Of a stretch of DNA of 14,214 nt, positions 1 to 7,228 are shown in pieces. The stretch comes from Candidatus Falkowiibacteriota bacterium (GTDB lineage Bacteria > Patescibacteriota > Patescibacteriia > CAIXNZ01), in assembly GCA_903920975.1 (NCBI GenBank), contig CAIXNZ010000029.1:1-14214 (forward strand), written 5' to 3'. The position numbers were made by a program, and so were the translations under genes. The notes beneath the pieces were generated by a model, which worked only from the letters and a program-made list of their open reading frames with translations, was not told the DNA's origin and searched no databases. Position 1 is the stretch's first letter; every line of letters starts with the position of its first letter.

Positions 1-222
1 AAATCTAAAATTTCTAAAACAAATTTTAAGAAAGTATTCAATCAGGATATTGAGGATAATTTTAAGTATTCTTTATATGCCCTGGGTTATTTGAAGCAGA
101 TTAAAATTGATTATGATTATATTTATTTTTTGCCTAAATTGGATAAAGATCGTTTTATTTATGCCCTGTTCTTTTTGCGCGATGTAAAGAATAATTTTTT
201 TACGAAATTTAAACATGGCTAA
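1..222 (+). CDS. C-terminal fragment of an unknown protein (5' end outside window)
   Basis: An open frame runs from the first base to a TAA at 220-222 and gives 73 residues. It is rich in Lys, Phe, Tyr and Asp, with a stretch reading YALGYLKQIKIDYDYIYFLP followed by a short helical end (RFIYALFFLRDV). I recognise no family. Its reality is supported by the absence of stops over 73 codons in AT-rich DNA and by its end overlapping the start of the next gene by 8 bases, a usual sign of translational coupling. It is probably an upstream member of the same radical SAM operon. Base composition matches its downstream neighbours. The full protein cannot be judged from this window. Confidence 0.75.
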   Translation, partial: KSKISKTNFKKVFNQDIEDNFKYSLYALGYLKQIKIDYDYIYFLPKLDKDRFIYALFFLRDVKNNFFTKFKHG

Positions 223-1162
223 TATTGGTTATATACAATTAAATAGAATATGTAATCAGAATTGTTTATTTTGTTCAAATCCTGATACTGGTGCAACCTT
301 AAGTTTTGAGGATTTTAAAGAAAAAGTAGATGATTTTATCAAAAGAGATTATGAGGGCGTAATTTTAACCGGTGGTGAGCCGACTTTAATTGATTATTTA
401 CCTCAAGCTATAGAATATTGTGATAAGAAAAATATTAATTGTCGCTTGATAACTAATGGTCAGGTAACTAGCGATTATAATTATCTAGCAAATCTGGTTA
501 ATAAGGGTTTACAATTAATGCATGTCTCATTATATTCTTATAAGCCAAAAATTCAGAATTATTTGAGTCAGAATAAAAATTCTTTTTCCAATATAATTAA
601 AACTCTGAAAAACGCTCGACGGCTTAATCTGGCACTTAATATTAATACTGTTATCAACAAATATAATGCCAATCATTTAGATAAAAATGTTTATTATATT
701 ATTAAAAGATTTCCTGAAATTAATCATTTTGTTTTTAATAATTTGGATCCCTACATGAATCGTGCCAGTAAAAATATTTATACCATTCCCAAATTAATTG
801 ATTTTAAAATTTCTTTAAATAAAGCAATGAACTTATTAGATAATAATAAGAAGACATTTAGAGTGGAGCGTGTGCCACTATGTTTTATGGGCGATTTTCC
901 AGAAACAAGCACGGAGACCAGAAAAATAATTAAAGACGAAGAGCGGATAGTGTATTTTCTAGACGAAAAGGGTTTAGTTAGGCAAACAAAAAAATATTTT
1001 TATCATAAAAAGGGTGAGATATGCAAAGTTTGCAGTTTAGTGTCTATTTGTGCTGGTTTATATGCCCTGGGAGAATATTTTGACGAAAAGGAACTAATTG
1101 CTTTTCATAATAAAAGTTTAAAAAAAATAATTATTAACAAGATAAAATATGGCTCGGTTTGA
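215..1162 (+). CDS. Radical SAM enzyme with C-terminal cysteine cluster, substrate unknown
   Basis: This 315-residue protein has the CxxxCxxC motif that binds the [4Fe-4S] cluster and S-adenosylmethionine (C13, C17, C20) and the TGGEP motif at 52-56, both standard for radical SAM TIM barrels. Further on are C223 and a cluster C270, C273, C279, which could hold a second iron-sulfur cluster as in SPASM/twitch enzymes. The same four-cysteine layout occurs in the radical SAM protein at 2101-2997, so the two look like diverged paralogues. The ATG overlaps the upstream stop by 8 bases; starting there puts the first cysteine at residue 13, as in its paralogue (12). The frame ends in the window's only TGA stop, 14 bases inside the next gene. 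The segment after the barrel's third strand (SLYSYKPKIQNYLS) is degenerate against the usual LHGxxPExHDxLT pattern. The reaction is unknown. Confidence 0.9.
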   Translation: MANIGYIQLNRICNQNCLFCSNPDTGATLSFEDFKEKVDDFIKRDYEGVILTGGEPTLIDYLPQAIEYCDKKNINCRLITNGQVTSDYNYLANLVNKGLQLMHVSLYSYKPKIQNYLSQNKNSFSNIIKTLKNARRLNLALNINTVINKYNANHLDKNVYYIIKRFPEINHFVFNNLDPYMNRASKNIYTIPKLIDFKISLNKAMNLLDNNKKTFRVERVPLCFMGDFPETSTETRKIIKDEERIVYFLDEKGLVRQTKKYFYHKKGEICKVCSLVSICAGLYALGEYFDEKELIAFHNKSLKKIIINKIKYGSV

Positions 1163-2084
1163 AAATCAAGAAATAATTGAAAATATTTTGATAAATTTAG
1201 CTCAAATGTTCGCAAAGTGGGGTTTAGATAATAAAGATTGGCTTATTGATAATAAATTTTTTTTCAGGCCTTATCTACATGATCATCCGGCTACGGCTTT
1301 CCATAAGCACTTTCATATTTTAATAAATCGGGATAAAATTCCAAAACTTATAAATGGTTCTGCGAGGGAAATAATCTTCCCGGCAAATTCTTCGTATTTA
1401 CAAGATTATTTATTATTTATTGATAAATTTGTAGAAATTCAATTATTTCCCAAAGATAAGAAGGATTATAAAAAATTTCAGCAAAATTGTGAAATAATAA
1501 ATTTGGGTAATTATAAAATTCAGCAGCTGAATACCCTGAATCAGTTCAAAATCATTTTTACTAGAGCTCTAAGAGATCAAAAATCAGCCAGCTTGGTAGA
1601 AAATAGCATGAAAAAAACAGCTTTTTCTTCTGTAATATTGAACGAAGAATTAGCGAATTATTTATATTTAGGTCATTTGTACGCAAAAAAAATGAGCGAT
1701 TTAAGCTTGCTAAGGTTTATTAAAAAATTTCAGGAAAACAGACCAAAAAAAGTTATAGCAACAATTATAAATAATATCAAAATGAGAGGTTATGTGAAAT
1801 TATTGTTTGAACAAGATAAAAATATTATTATTTCTAAAAAGCAAATATTAATAGTAAAATATTCGTCTCCAAAGCTAATCCCCGTAATTTTGAAATCTGG
1901 CGCAATAATTTGTGAACAAGGAGGGATAAATTGCCATACTGCAATTGTCTGTCGCGAATTCAATATGCCATGTGCAGTCGGTGTAGCTCATATTTATGAT
2001 AAGTTCCGCGAAGGTGATTATATTGAAATAAATCCAAAAAATAATTGCATTTATATATTAAAACCCTATAAATTATCTAGATAA
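1149..2084 (+). CDS. PEP-utiliser 'mobile' (phosphohistidine) domain protein with novel N-terminus
   Basis: The C-terminal part (about 213-305) matches the swivelling phosphohistidine domain of PEP synthase and pyruvate phosphate dikinase: GYVKLLF, then ILIVKYSSPKLIPVI, GAIICEQGGINCHTAIVCRE and FNMPCAVG, and a closing GDYIEI. H263 in GGINCHTAIVCRE is the expected phosphate-carrying histidine. No ATP-grasp domain and no PEP/pyruvate barrel are present, so it cannot carry out a dikinase reaction alone; a partner in trans or a different phosphotransfer is implied (inference). Residues 1-200 match no family I know, but contain a histidine cluster, H44, H46, H52, H54, H56, whose HKHFHIL segment resembles the HxHxH pattern of HIT/GalT nucleotidyl transferases; that resemblance may be chance. 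The start overlaps the radical SAM gene by 14 bases, suggesting coupled translation. Confidence 0.85.
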   Translation: MARFENQEIIENILINLAQMFAKWGLDNKDWLIDNKFFFRPYLHDHPATAFHKHFHILINRDKIPKLINGSAREIIFPANSSYLQDYLLFIDKFVEIQLFPKDKKDYKKFQQNCEIINLGNYKIQQLNTLNQFKIIFTRALRDQKSASLVENSMKKTAFSSVILNEELANYLYLGHLYAKKMSDLSLLRFIKKFQENRPKKVIATIINNIKMRGYVKLLFEQDKNIIISKKQILIVKYSSPKLIPVILKSGAIICEQGGINCHTAIVCREFNMPCAVGVAHIYDKFREGDYIEINPKNNCIYILKPYKLSR

Positions 2085-2100
2085 TTTAATTATAAATAGA

Positions 2101-2997
2101 ATGAAGCGAGTTGATATTAAAATAGGTTTCCAATGTAATAATCTTTGCCAATTTTGTGTTCAGGGCGATAAACGTTTTAAGTTTAAAAATAAAACGCTAA
2201 AACAAATTACCGATGCTCTTGATAAAGCAAAAAAACAAGGTAGCGATGGTGTCGTATTTACGGGAGGAGAACCTTGCCTGCATCCAGAAATTTTGCAAGT
2301 AGTAGAACATGCAAAAAAATTAGGATTTTCAAGTATTCAATTGCAAACTAATGGTAGAATGCTGGCTTATTTAGATTTTTGTAAAAAGTTAATAAAAGCA
2401 GGTATTAATGAATTTTCTCCGGCCCTACACGGTTCTACGCCAGAAATTCATGACCGATTAACCAATAGCCCGGGAGCTTGGGAACAGGTAGTTCACGGTA
2501 TAAAAAATTTAAAATCTTTAGGCCAGCATATTCTGGCTAATACGGTTATTAACTCCATTAATTATAAGGATTTGCCCAATATAGCTAAATTACTGGTTGA
2601 TTTAGGCGTAGATCAATTTCAGTTTGCTTTTGTTCATATTATTGGTACGGCTGGCAAAAATAAAGACTGGATTGTGCCTAAAAAAACAGATGTAATGCCT
2701 TATGTAAAAAAGGGACTAGATGTTGGCCTTAAAGCGGGTAAAACAGTTATGACAGAAGCCATCCCATATTGCTTAATGGATGGTTACGAAGAATATATTG
2801 CTGAAAAAATAATGCCCGAGACTAAGGTAGTTGACGCCGAAGGCGTGATTGAAAGCTACGCTGATTATCGTTGGAATGAAGGAAAGGTCAAGGTGGATGA
2901 ATGTAAAAAATGTAAATATTATAATGTTTGTGAAGGTCCTTGGAAAGAATATCCAGATATTTATGGCTGGGAAGAATTTAAGCCGATGATAAAATAA
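2101..2997 (+). CDS. Radical SAM/SPASM-like enzyme, MoaA/PqqE-type architecture, substrate unknown
   Basis: A 298-residue radical SAM protein with C12, C16, C19 (CNNLCQFC) for the SAM-binding cluster, TGGEP at 54-58, and the family pattern ALHGSTPEIHDRLT around 108-121. An auxiliary cluster site is likely from C224 (IPYCLMDGYEEYI) plus C268, C271 and C277 (CKKCKYYNVC), followed by EGPWKEYPDIYGWEEF. That tail, as I recall, belongs to a widespread uncharacterised radical SAM family in Patescibacteria and archaea. Spacing from the PEP-domain gene is 16 bases, and 4 bases separate it from the glycosyltransferase gene, so it is in the operon. Some of its stretches look less AT-rich than its neighbours (27 of 60 bases G or C at 2221-2280), and it is better conserved in motif than the paralogue at 215-1162. 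Chemistry is unknown; peptide or small-molecule modification are both possible. Confidence 0.92.
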   Translation: MKRVDIKIGFQCNNLCQFCVQGDKRFKFKNKTLKQITDALDKAKKQGSDGVVFTGGEPCLHPEILQVVEHAKKLGFSSIQLQTNGRMLAYLDFCKKLIKAGINEFSPALHGSTPEIHDRLTNSPGAWEQVVHGIKNLKSLGQHILANTVINSINYKDLPNIAKLLVDLGVDQFQFAFVHIIGTAGKNKDWIVPKKTDVMPYVKKGLDVGLKAGKTVMTEAIPYCLMDGYEEYIAEKIMPETKVVDAEGVIESYADYRWNEGKVKVDECKKCKYYNVCEGPWKEYPDIYGWEEFKPMIK

Positions 2998-3001
2998 TCA
3001 G

Positions 3002-4228
3002 ATGGATTTAAAAAAAATTTATCACTACTTAATACAACTAAAAAGAAATAAAGGGGAAATAAATATCAAACAAGACTTATTACCACGTTTTGCATATTTT
3101 TTAAATACTCCAAATTTTTATAGAGAATATAATTATAACGAGGTAATTAATAATAATTTTGAAAATAAAAATCAAAGTCAAAGAATCCTTTTAATTAATT
3201 TTGATTATCATGATTTTATACAGTCGTATTTTTTTAGAAATGAAGTTATCAAATATTGTAATGCTCACCAATTCAACGTAGATTGTCTTTCTGCTTTTCC
3301 ATACAAAAACTATCAGTGCGAGTTGGATTATTTGATGAAAGAGCCACAAATAAAATGCGGACAAGAGTGGCTTTTTCCGGTTGATAATAATAAATGGAAA
3401 GAAATTTTAAAAAATTTACTTAGCAAAAATAATTATTCATTAATTATTTTTAATGGCATTAATTATTATTTTTATTATTTTTTTTCATTATATCCAGAAT
3501 GCAAAGGAAAAATAGTTATTTATGATCCCCATTTATTAAGTGGTAAAAATGATTGGCGGGATATACCAGAAATTGACAATCGCGAATTAAAAAAAGGGGG
3601 AATTACCATAATTGCTGATGCTAATTCGATTGATTATAGAAATATGGGCCTCAGCTGGTTTAAAAATATTATTTCTCACAAATATGCTATACCTTCCTTT
3701 TTAAAAAAATTTTATCAGCCCAAAAAAGAATTTACCAATAAAATATTTATGGGCGGTGATACTCGTCGTGACTATCAAGGTTTATATTTATTAGCCAAAG
3801 ATAATCCTAATTCAATGTTTAGTGCCTGTACTAGTCAAATCTTGAATTTGTCAGCCAGTAATTTAAATATTTATAGCCGGCAACCTTATTTTAAGTTTTT
3901 AGAATTATTAAATTCAAGCGATATCAGCTTAATAATGTTAGAAAATGATGAAAAAAGTTCAGGTATTATAGTGCTAACACTATCGTTAATGCTTGGTAAA
4001 ATTTGTCTAATTAATGATTTCAAATCAAAACATAGATATATTAAAAATGGTTATAATGGTTTATTTTTCTCTGATCATAAAAATTTAAACGAACTAATCA
4101 AGAAGATCACTGCAAATCCTAATGCTTATGCCAGGATAGGCGCTAATGCCTCTAAAACATTTGACGAGAAACACACGCTTGAAAAGTTAGTTGAAAATAT
4201 TTTTAAATGCATGAGTGATAATCCATAA
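3002..4228 (+). CDS. GT-B-fold glycosyltransferase-like protein (GT4-type C-terminal half)
   Basis: The 408-residue product shows a two-Rossmann pattern: an N-terminal part with RILLINFDYHDF at 61-72 and IVIYDPHLL at 171-179, then a C-terminal part beginning KIFMGGDTRRDYQG (about 247-260) with SSDISLIMLENDEKSSGIIV around 305-324, LGKICLI near 331-337 and YIKNGYNGLFF. This order matches the nucleotide-sugar-binding half of GT4-type enzymes. The classical E-x7-E is incomplete: an acidic residue precedes SSG, but the second glutamate position is a threonine (ITVL region reads IIVLTLSLM). No signal peptide or membrane segment is evident, so it should be cytoplasmic. It starts 4 bases after the second radical SAM gene and ends 6 bases before the prepilin-peptidase-like gene. 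Donor and acceptor are unknown; with the broken motif a non-catalytic role is possible. Confidence 0.7.
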   Translation: MDLKKIYHYLIQLKRNKGEINIKQDLLPRFAYFLNTPNFYREYNYNEVINNNFENKNQSQRILLINFDYHDFIQSYFFRNEVIKYCNAHQFNVDCLSAFPYKNYQCELDYLMKEPQIKCGQEWLFPVDNNKWKEILKNLLSKNNYSLIIFNGINYYFYYFFSLYPECKGKIVIYDPHLLSGKNDWRDIPEIDNRELKKGGITIIADANSIDYRNMGLSWFKNIISHKYAIPSFLKKFYQPKKEFTNKIFMGGDTRRDYQGLYLLAKDNPNSMFSACTSQILNLSASNLNIYSRQPYFKFLELLNSSDISLIMLENDEKSSGIIVLTLSLMLGKICLINDFKSKHRYIKNGYNGLFFSDHKNLNELIKKITANPNAYARIGANASKTFDEKHTLEKLVENIFKCMSDNP

Positions 4229-4234
4229 TTTTAT

Positions 4235-5782
4235 ATGCTAGAATTTTTTCATATTATTAATCAAATTACGGATTTTTTGTTTTCGTCAGGCTTTTTGGCT
4301 ATTGGAATTATTTTATTAATTGGCTTAATTATCACTGTTGAAGATTTTAAAAGCGGGAAAATTCGTAATAAGTGGATTATGCTCGGACTTTATCTGGGCA
4401 GCTTATATTATTTACTGCTGATAATTTTTACTATTTTAGGCAGTTTAAAAATTCTAAATGTGGGTCATTTTCAGCCGCAATACTATTTATATATTCTGGC
4501 CTATACAGCGATTGCTTTTATTTTAAGTTTTACTTTATGGCATTTTAAGCTTTGGGCCGGCGGAGATGCCAAGCTTTTCACACTCTATGTTTTTTTGATT
4601 CCCTTAACTTATTATGCAAATGCTTATTTCAAATATTTTCCTCAGTTTAATCTATTAATCAATATTTTTGTTCCAATCTTTATTTATTTAGTTATTAAAA
4701 TGCTTTTATATCCGCTTCAGCTCGGATTTAATTATTTGAGAAATCCTCAATTGCTTCAAGAATATATCGGTAAATACACTTCAAAATACAAAATCAACAA
4801 AACTCAAATAAAGAAATATGTAAATATTGCGCTCAGTTTTTTGTTGATAATGATTTTTTTCCAAATTTTGCGAAATAGAGTTGGAGAATTCATAGACCCA
4901 TATTTGGGGCAAATGGTAGCGTTCGCTTATTTTTTTATGGGTTATGTCCTTTTTCAGCCCCTGAGAGCTTTATTGCAAAAGCGAGTAATTTTGGTTTCAA
5001 TTTTAATTAGTCTTTATTTTATTTTGGGCTATATTTTTTTCCGTGATTTAGTTTATAAAGATTTACATAAAATTTTTGCCTTGCAAATATTGATTATGTG
5101 TACATATTTTTATATTTTCAAATTTGGCAGGGAAGCGGGCAGGTTTTTGTATAATTCGGCCGAAGTCAGAATGATTCCCCTACAGCAAATCCAGGGTGGG
5201 ATTTATATTAATAAAGATTATATCAGAAAGATGATGGGTGATAGAACGGATTTAAATGTTTTGCGCAAAGAATTAGGTCAGGTTTTGGAAAAAGACGATC
5301 AGGAAAAGCTTATGAATTTAATTAGGAAAAAAACCGATAAAATTCAAAAAGAAAAACAACAATACCAATTATTAATGCGTCTTAGAAATTTAAATATCCA
5401 GGCTATACCTAATATGGTTAAAGATATTTATGCCTATAAAAAAGACAGATTATTAGAAAAAGCAGTGATGGAAAAAGTATCACCTAAATTAAACGATAAA
5501 CAAAAAGAAGTCTTAGATAATATAATGCACAACACTGATGATGTTAAAAAATTTCTTAAAACCATTTCTGGCAAGTTAACTGAAGATCAGGCACAAAAAC
5601 TAAAAGAAATGATTGAAACACGCAATGATGAAGTTGTAGCTCATGGCCAGCCGCCCATCAAGCATATTATCTTACACAAAACCTTTTCTTTTGCACCATT
5701 TATGCTCTTGGGCGTTATTATTACCTTGGCCACCAAAAGTTCTCTAATTCATCTCTTATATCAATATATTTTACGACGATAG
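4235..5782 (+). CDS. Large membrane protein with prepilin peptidase (A24) core
   Basis: The 515-residue protein opens with hydrophobic helices at about 18-35, 48-70, 83-103 and 113-127. Two aspartates match the type IV prepilin peptidase active site: D37 in EDFKSGKIRNKW (DxxxxxIPN-like) and D111 in AGGDAKL (GxGD-like, first Gly replaced by Ala). The N-terminal methylase domain with zinc cysteines found in classical PilD is absent, so the core resembles the short archaeal/CpaA type. Unusually, more membrane helices follow (about 137-157, 197-211, 224-240, 252-269, 277-294), then about 180 charged, helical, probably cytoplasmic residues (300-480) and a final hydrophobic helix (485-505). It would cleave prepilin-like leaders at the membrane, but no pilin gene is in view. 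It is the last gene of the AT-rich operon, ends in TAG, and precedes a promoter for cysS. Confidence 0.8.
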   Translation: MLEFFHIINQITDFLFSSGFLAIGIILLIGLIITVEDFKSGKIRNKWIMLGLYLGSLYYLLLIIFTILGSLKILNVGHFQPQYYLYILAYTAIAFILSFTLWHFKLWAGGDAKLFTLYVFLIPLTYYANAYFKYFPQFNLLINIFVPIFIYLVIKMLLYPLQLGFNYLRNPQLLQEYIGKYTSKYKINKTQIKKYVNIALSFLLIMIFFQILRNRVGEFIDPYLGQMVAFAYFFMGYVLFQPLRALLQKRVILVSILISLYFILGYIFFRDLVYKDLHKIFALQILIMCTYFYIFKFGREAGRFLYNSAEVRMIPLQQIQGGIYINKDYIRKMMGDRTDLNVLRKELGQVLEKDDQEKLMNLIRKKTDKIQKEKQQYQLLMRLRNLNIQAIPNMVKDIYAYKKDRLLEKAVMEKVSPKLNDKQKEVLDNIMHNTDDVKKFLKTISGKLTEDQAQKLKEMIETRNDEVVAHGQPPIKHIILHKTFSFAPFMLLGVIITLATKSSLIHLLYQYILRR

Positions 5783-5808
5783 ACAGAAGCAGTTTTTATA
5801 GTTATAAT
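5780..5808 (+). promoter_or_regulatory. Sigma-70-type promoter of cysS, leaderless arrangement
   Basis: TAGACA (5780-5785), a 17-base spacer, and a perfect TATAAT (5803-5808). With the usual -10 geometry the first transcribed base would be 5815, the A of the cysS ATG, so the message would have no 5' leader. The -35 overlaps the stop codon of the preceding gene. Read by eye, not tested. Confidence 0.6.
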
Positions 5809-5814
5809 TTTTAT

Positions 5815-7185
5815 ATGATTAATCTTTATAATACTTACTCAAAAAAGGTTGAGGAATTTCGGGCTATTAATGGCAATAAGGTGGGCATGTATACATGCGG
5901 GCCCACGGTTTATGATTATGACCACATTGGCCATGCCTGGAACTATACTGCTGCCGATTTATTGCGCCGTATGCTTGAATACAGCGGTTTTAAGGTGAAA
6001 CAGGTGATAAATATCACTGATGTGGGCCATTTGACCAGCGACGCTGATACTGGTGAGGATAAGCTGGAAAAAAGCGCCCGAGAAACCGGTAAAAGCGCAG
6101 TGGAACTTGCCAAATTTTTTACCAAAATCTATTTTGATAATAGAAAAAAATTAAACCTGGAAAAGCCTAGCGTGGTGGCCAAAGCCACTGACCATATTAA
6201 AGAAATGATTAGACTCGTTCAGATTTTAATTGACAAGGGTTTTGCTTATACAATCAGCGATGGCATTTATTTTGACACCTCTAAATTTCCAGATTATGGC
6301 AAGCTTTCAGGCAATACCTTGGAAAGTTTAATGGAGGGCGCCAGAGTAGAAGCCAATCCTGAAAAAAAGAATCCCACTGATTTTGCGCTCTGGAAATTTT
6401 CACCGCAAAATTCCAAAAGACAAATGGAATGGAATGCTTTTGGTAAAATGGGTTTTCCTGGTTGGCACATTGAATGCTCGGCCATGAGTATGAAATATCT
6501 GGGCCAAACACTTGATTTGCATACTGGCGGAGAAGATAATATTTTTCCGCATCATGAATCAGAAATTGCCCAATCAGAAAGCGCCACGGGCAAAAGATTT
6601 TCTAATTTTTGGTTTCACACCAGATTTTTATTGGTTGACGGTTTAAAAATGTCCAAGTCCTTGAAAAATTTTCATACCATTAAAGATCTAGAAGACAAGG
6701 GTTTTTCTGCTCTTGATTTACGGTACTTATTTTTACAAGCACACTATGCCACACCCATAAATTTTACCTGGGAGAGTCTGGAAGGTTCAAAAATAGCCAG
6801 AGGAAAGTTAAATGATTTTGTTTTGAGTATTAAGGGCAAAGGCAAGGTTGATAAGAATTATAAGGAGAAATTTTTGGAAAAAATAAATAATGATTTGGAT
6901 TTGCCAGGCGCTTTGGGCTTGGTTTGGCTAATGATAAAAGATGGCAAAGTTAGTGATTTGGATAAAAAAGCGACTTTATTTGATTTTGATAAAGTTTTGG
7001 GACTAAACTTGGCTAAGTTGAAAAAAGAAAAAATTCCTGGCTCTGTTATGAAGTTTGTTAAAGAAAGGGAAATAGTGAGAAAAAATAAAGACTGGGCTAA
7101 ATCAGATGAATTAAGAAATAAAATAATGGAGCTAGGCTATTTAATTGAAGACACGGCGCAGGGTTCAATTGTAAAGAAAAAATAA
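5815..7185 (+). CDS. cysS: Cysteinyl-tRNA synthetase
   Basis: Class I aminoacyl-tRNA synthetase charging tRNA-Cys in the cytoplasm. The 456-residue length is close to the bacterial norm (E. coli 461). The Rossmann catalytic domain has MYTCGPTVYDYDHIGH, with HIGH at 37-40 and KMSKS at 278-282. Zinc ligands that recognise cysteine's thiol are present: C28, C221 (GWHIECSAM), H246 and E250 (FPHHESEIAQSE). After about residue 310 comes the helical tRNA-binding region, ending in KNKDWAKSDELRNKIMELGY, typical of the family. The start ATG is fixed by family alignment and by the promoter just upstream. GC content is visibly higher than in the operon before it (25 of 60 bases at 6481-6540, against 13 of 60 at 1141-1200). 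The next gene follows through a hairpin. Confidence 0.97.
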   Translation: MINLYNTYSKKVEEFRAINGNKVGMYTCGPTVYDYDHIGHAWNYTAADLLRRMLEYSGFKVKQVINITDVGHLTSDADTGEDKLEKSARETGKSAVELAKFFTKIYFDNRKKLNLEKPSVVAKATDHIKEMIRLVQILIDKGFAYTISDGIYFDTSKFPDYGKLSGNTLESLMEGARVEANPEKKNPTDFALWKFSPQNSKRQMEWNAFGKMGFPGWHIECSAMSMKYLGQTLDLHTGGEDNIFPHHESEIAQSESATGKRFSNFWFHTRFLLVDGLKMSKSLKNFHTIKDLEDKGFSALDLRYLFLQAHYATPINFTWESLEGSKIARGKLNDFVLSIKGKGKVDKNYKEKFLEKINNDLDLPGALGLVWLMIKDGKVSDLDKKATLFDFDKVLGLNLAKLKKEKIPGSVMKFVKEREIVRKNKDWAKSDELRNKIMELGYLIEDTAQGSIVKKK

Positions 7186-7193
7186 TTCAAATA

Positions 7194-7221
7194 AAATGTC
7201 ACCCTAAAATGGGTGACATTT
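7194..7221 (+). terminator. Perfect 11-bp hairpin between cysS and dusB (terminator or start-site structure)
   Basis: AAATGTCACCC (7194-7204), loop TAAAAT, GGGTGACATTT (7211-7221). The stem is perfect, but the T run after it is only three bases, so termination may be partial. It ends 7 bases before the ATG used here for dusB and overlaps the alternative TTG at 7220. It could attenuate, protect the cysS 3' end, or limit ribosome access to dusB. Confidence 0.6.
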
Positions 7222-7228
7222 GAAATAC

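Noticed and set aside
1160..1162. TGA recoded as glycine, as in some Patescibacteria lineages
   Set aside because: This TGA ends a radical SAM protein at a sensible length just inside the next gene's start, and no other gene needs an in-frame TGA.
2085..2100. Short precursor-peptide gene between the PEP-domain and radical SAM genes
   Set aside because: The gap is 16 bases and other gaps in the operon are shorter still; none can hold a peptide gene.
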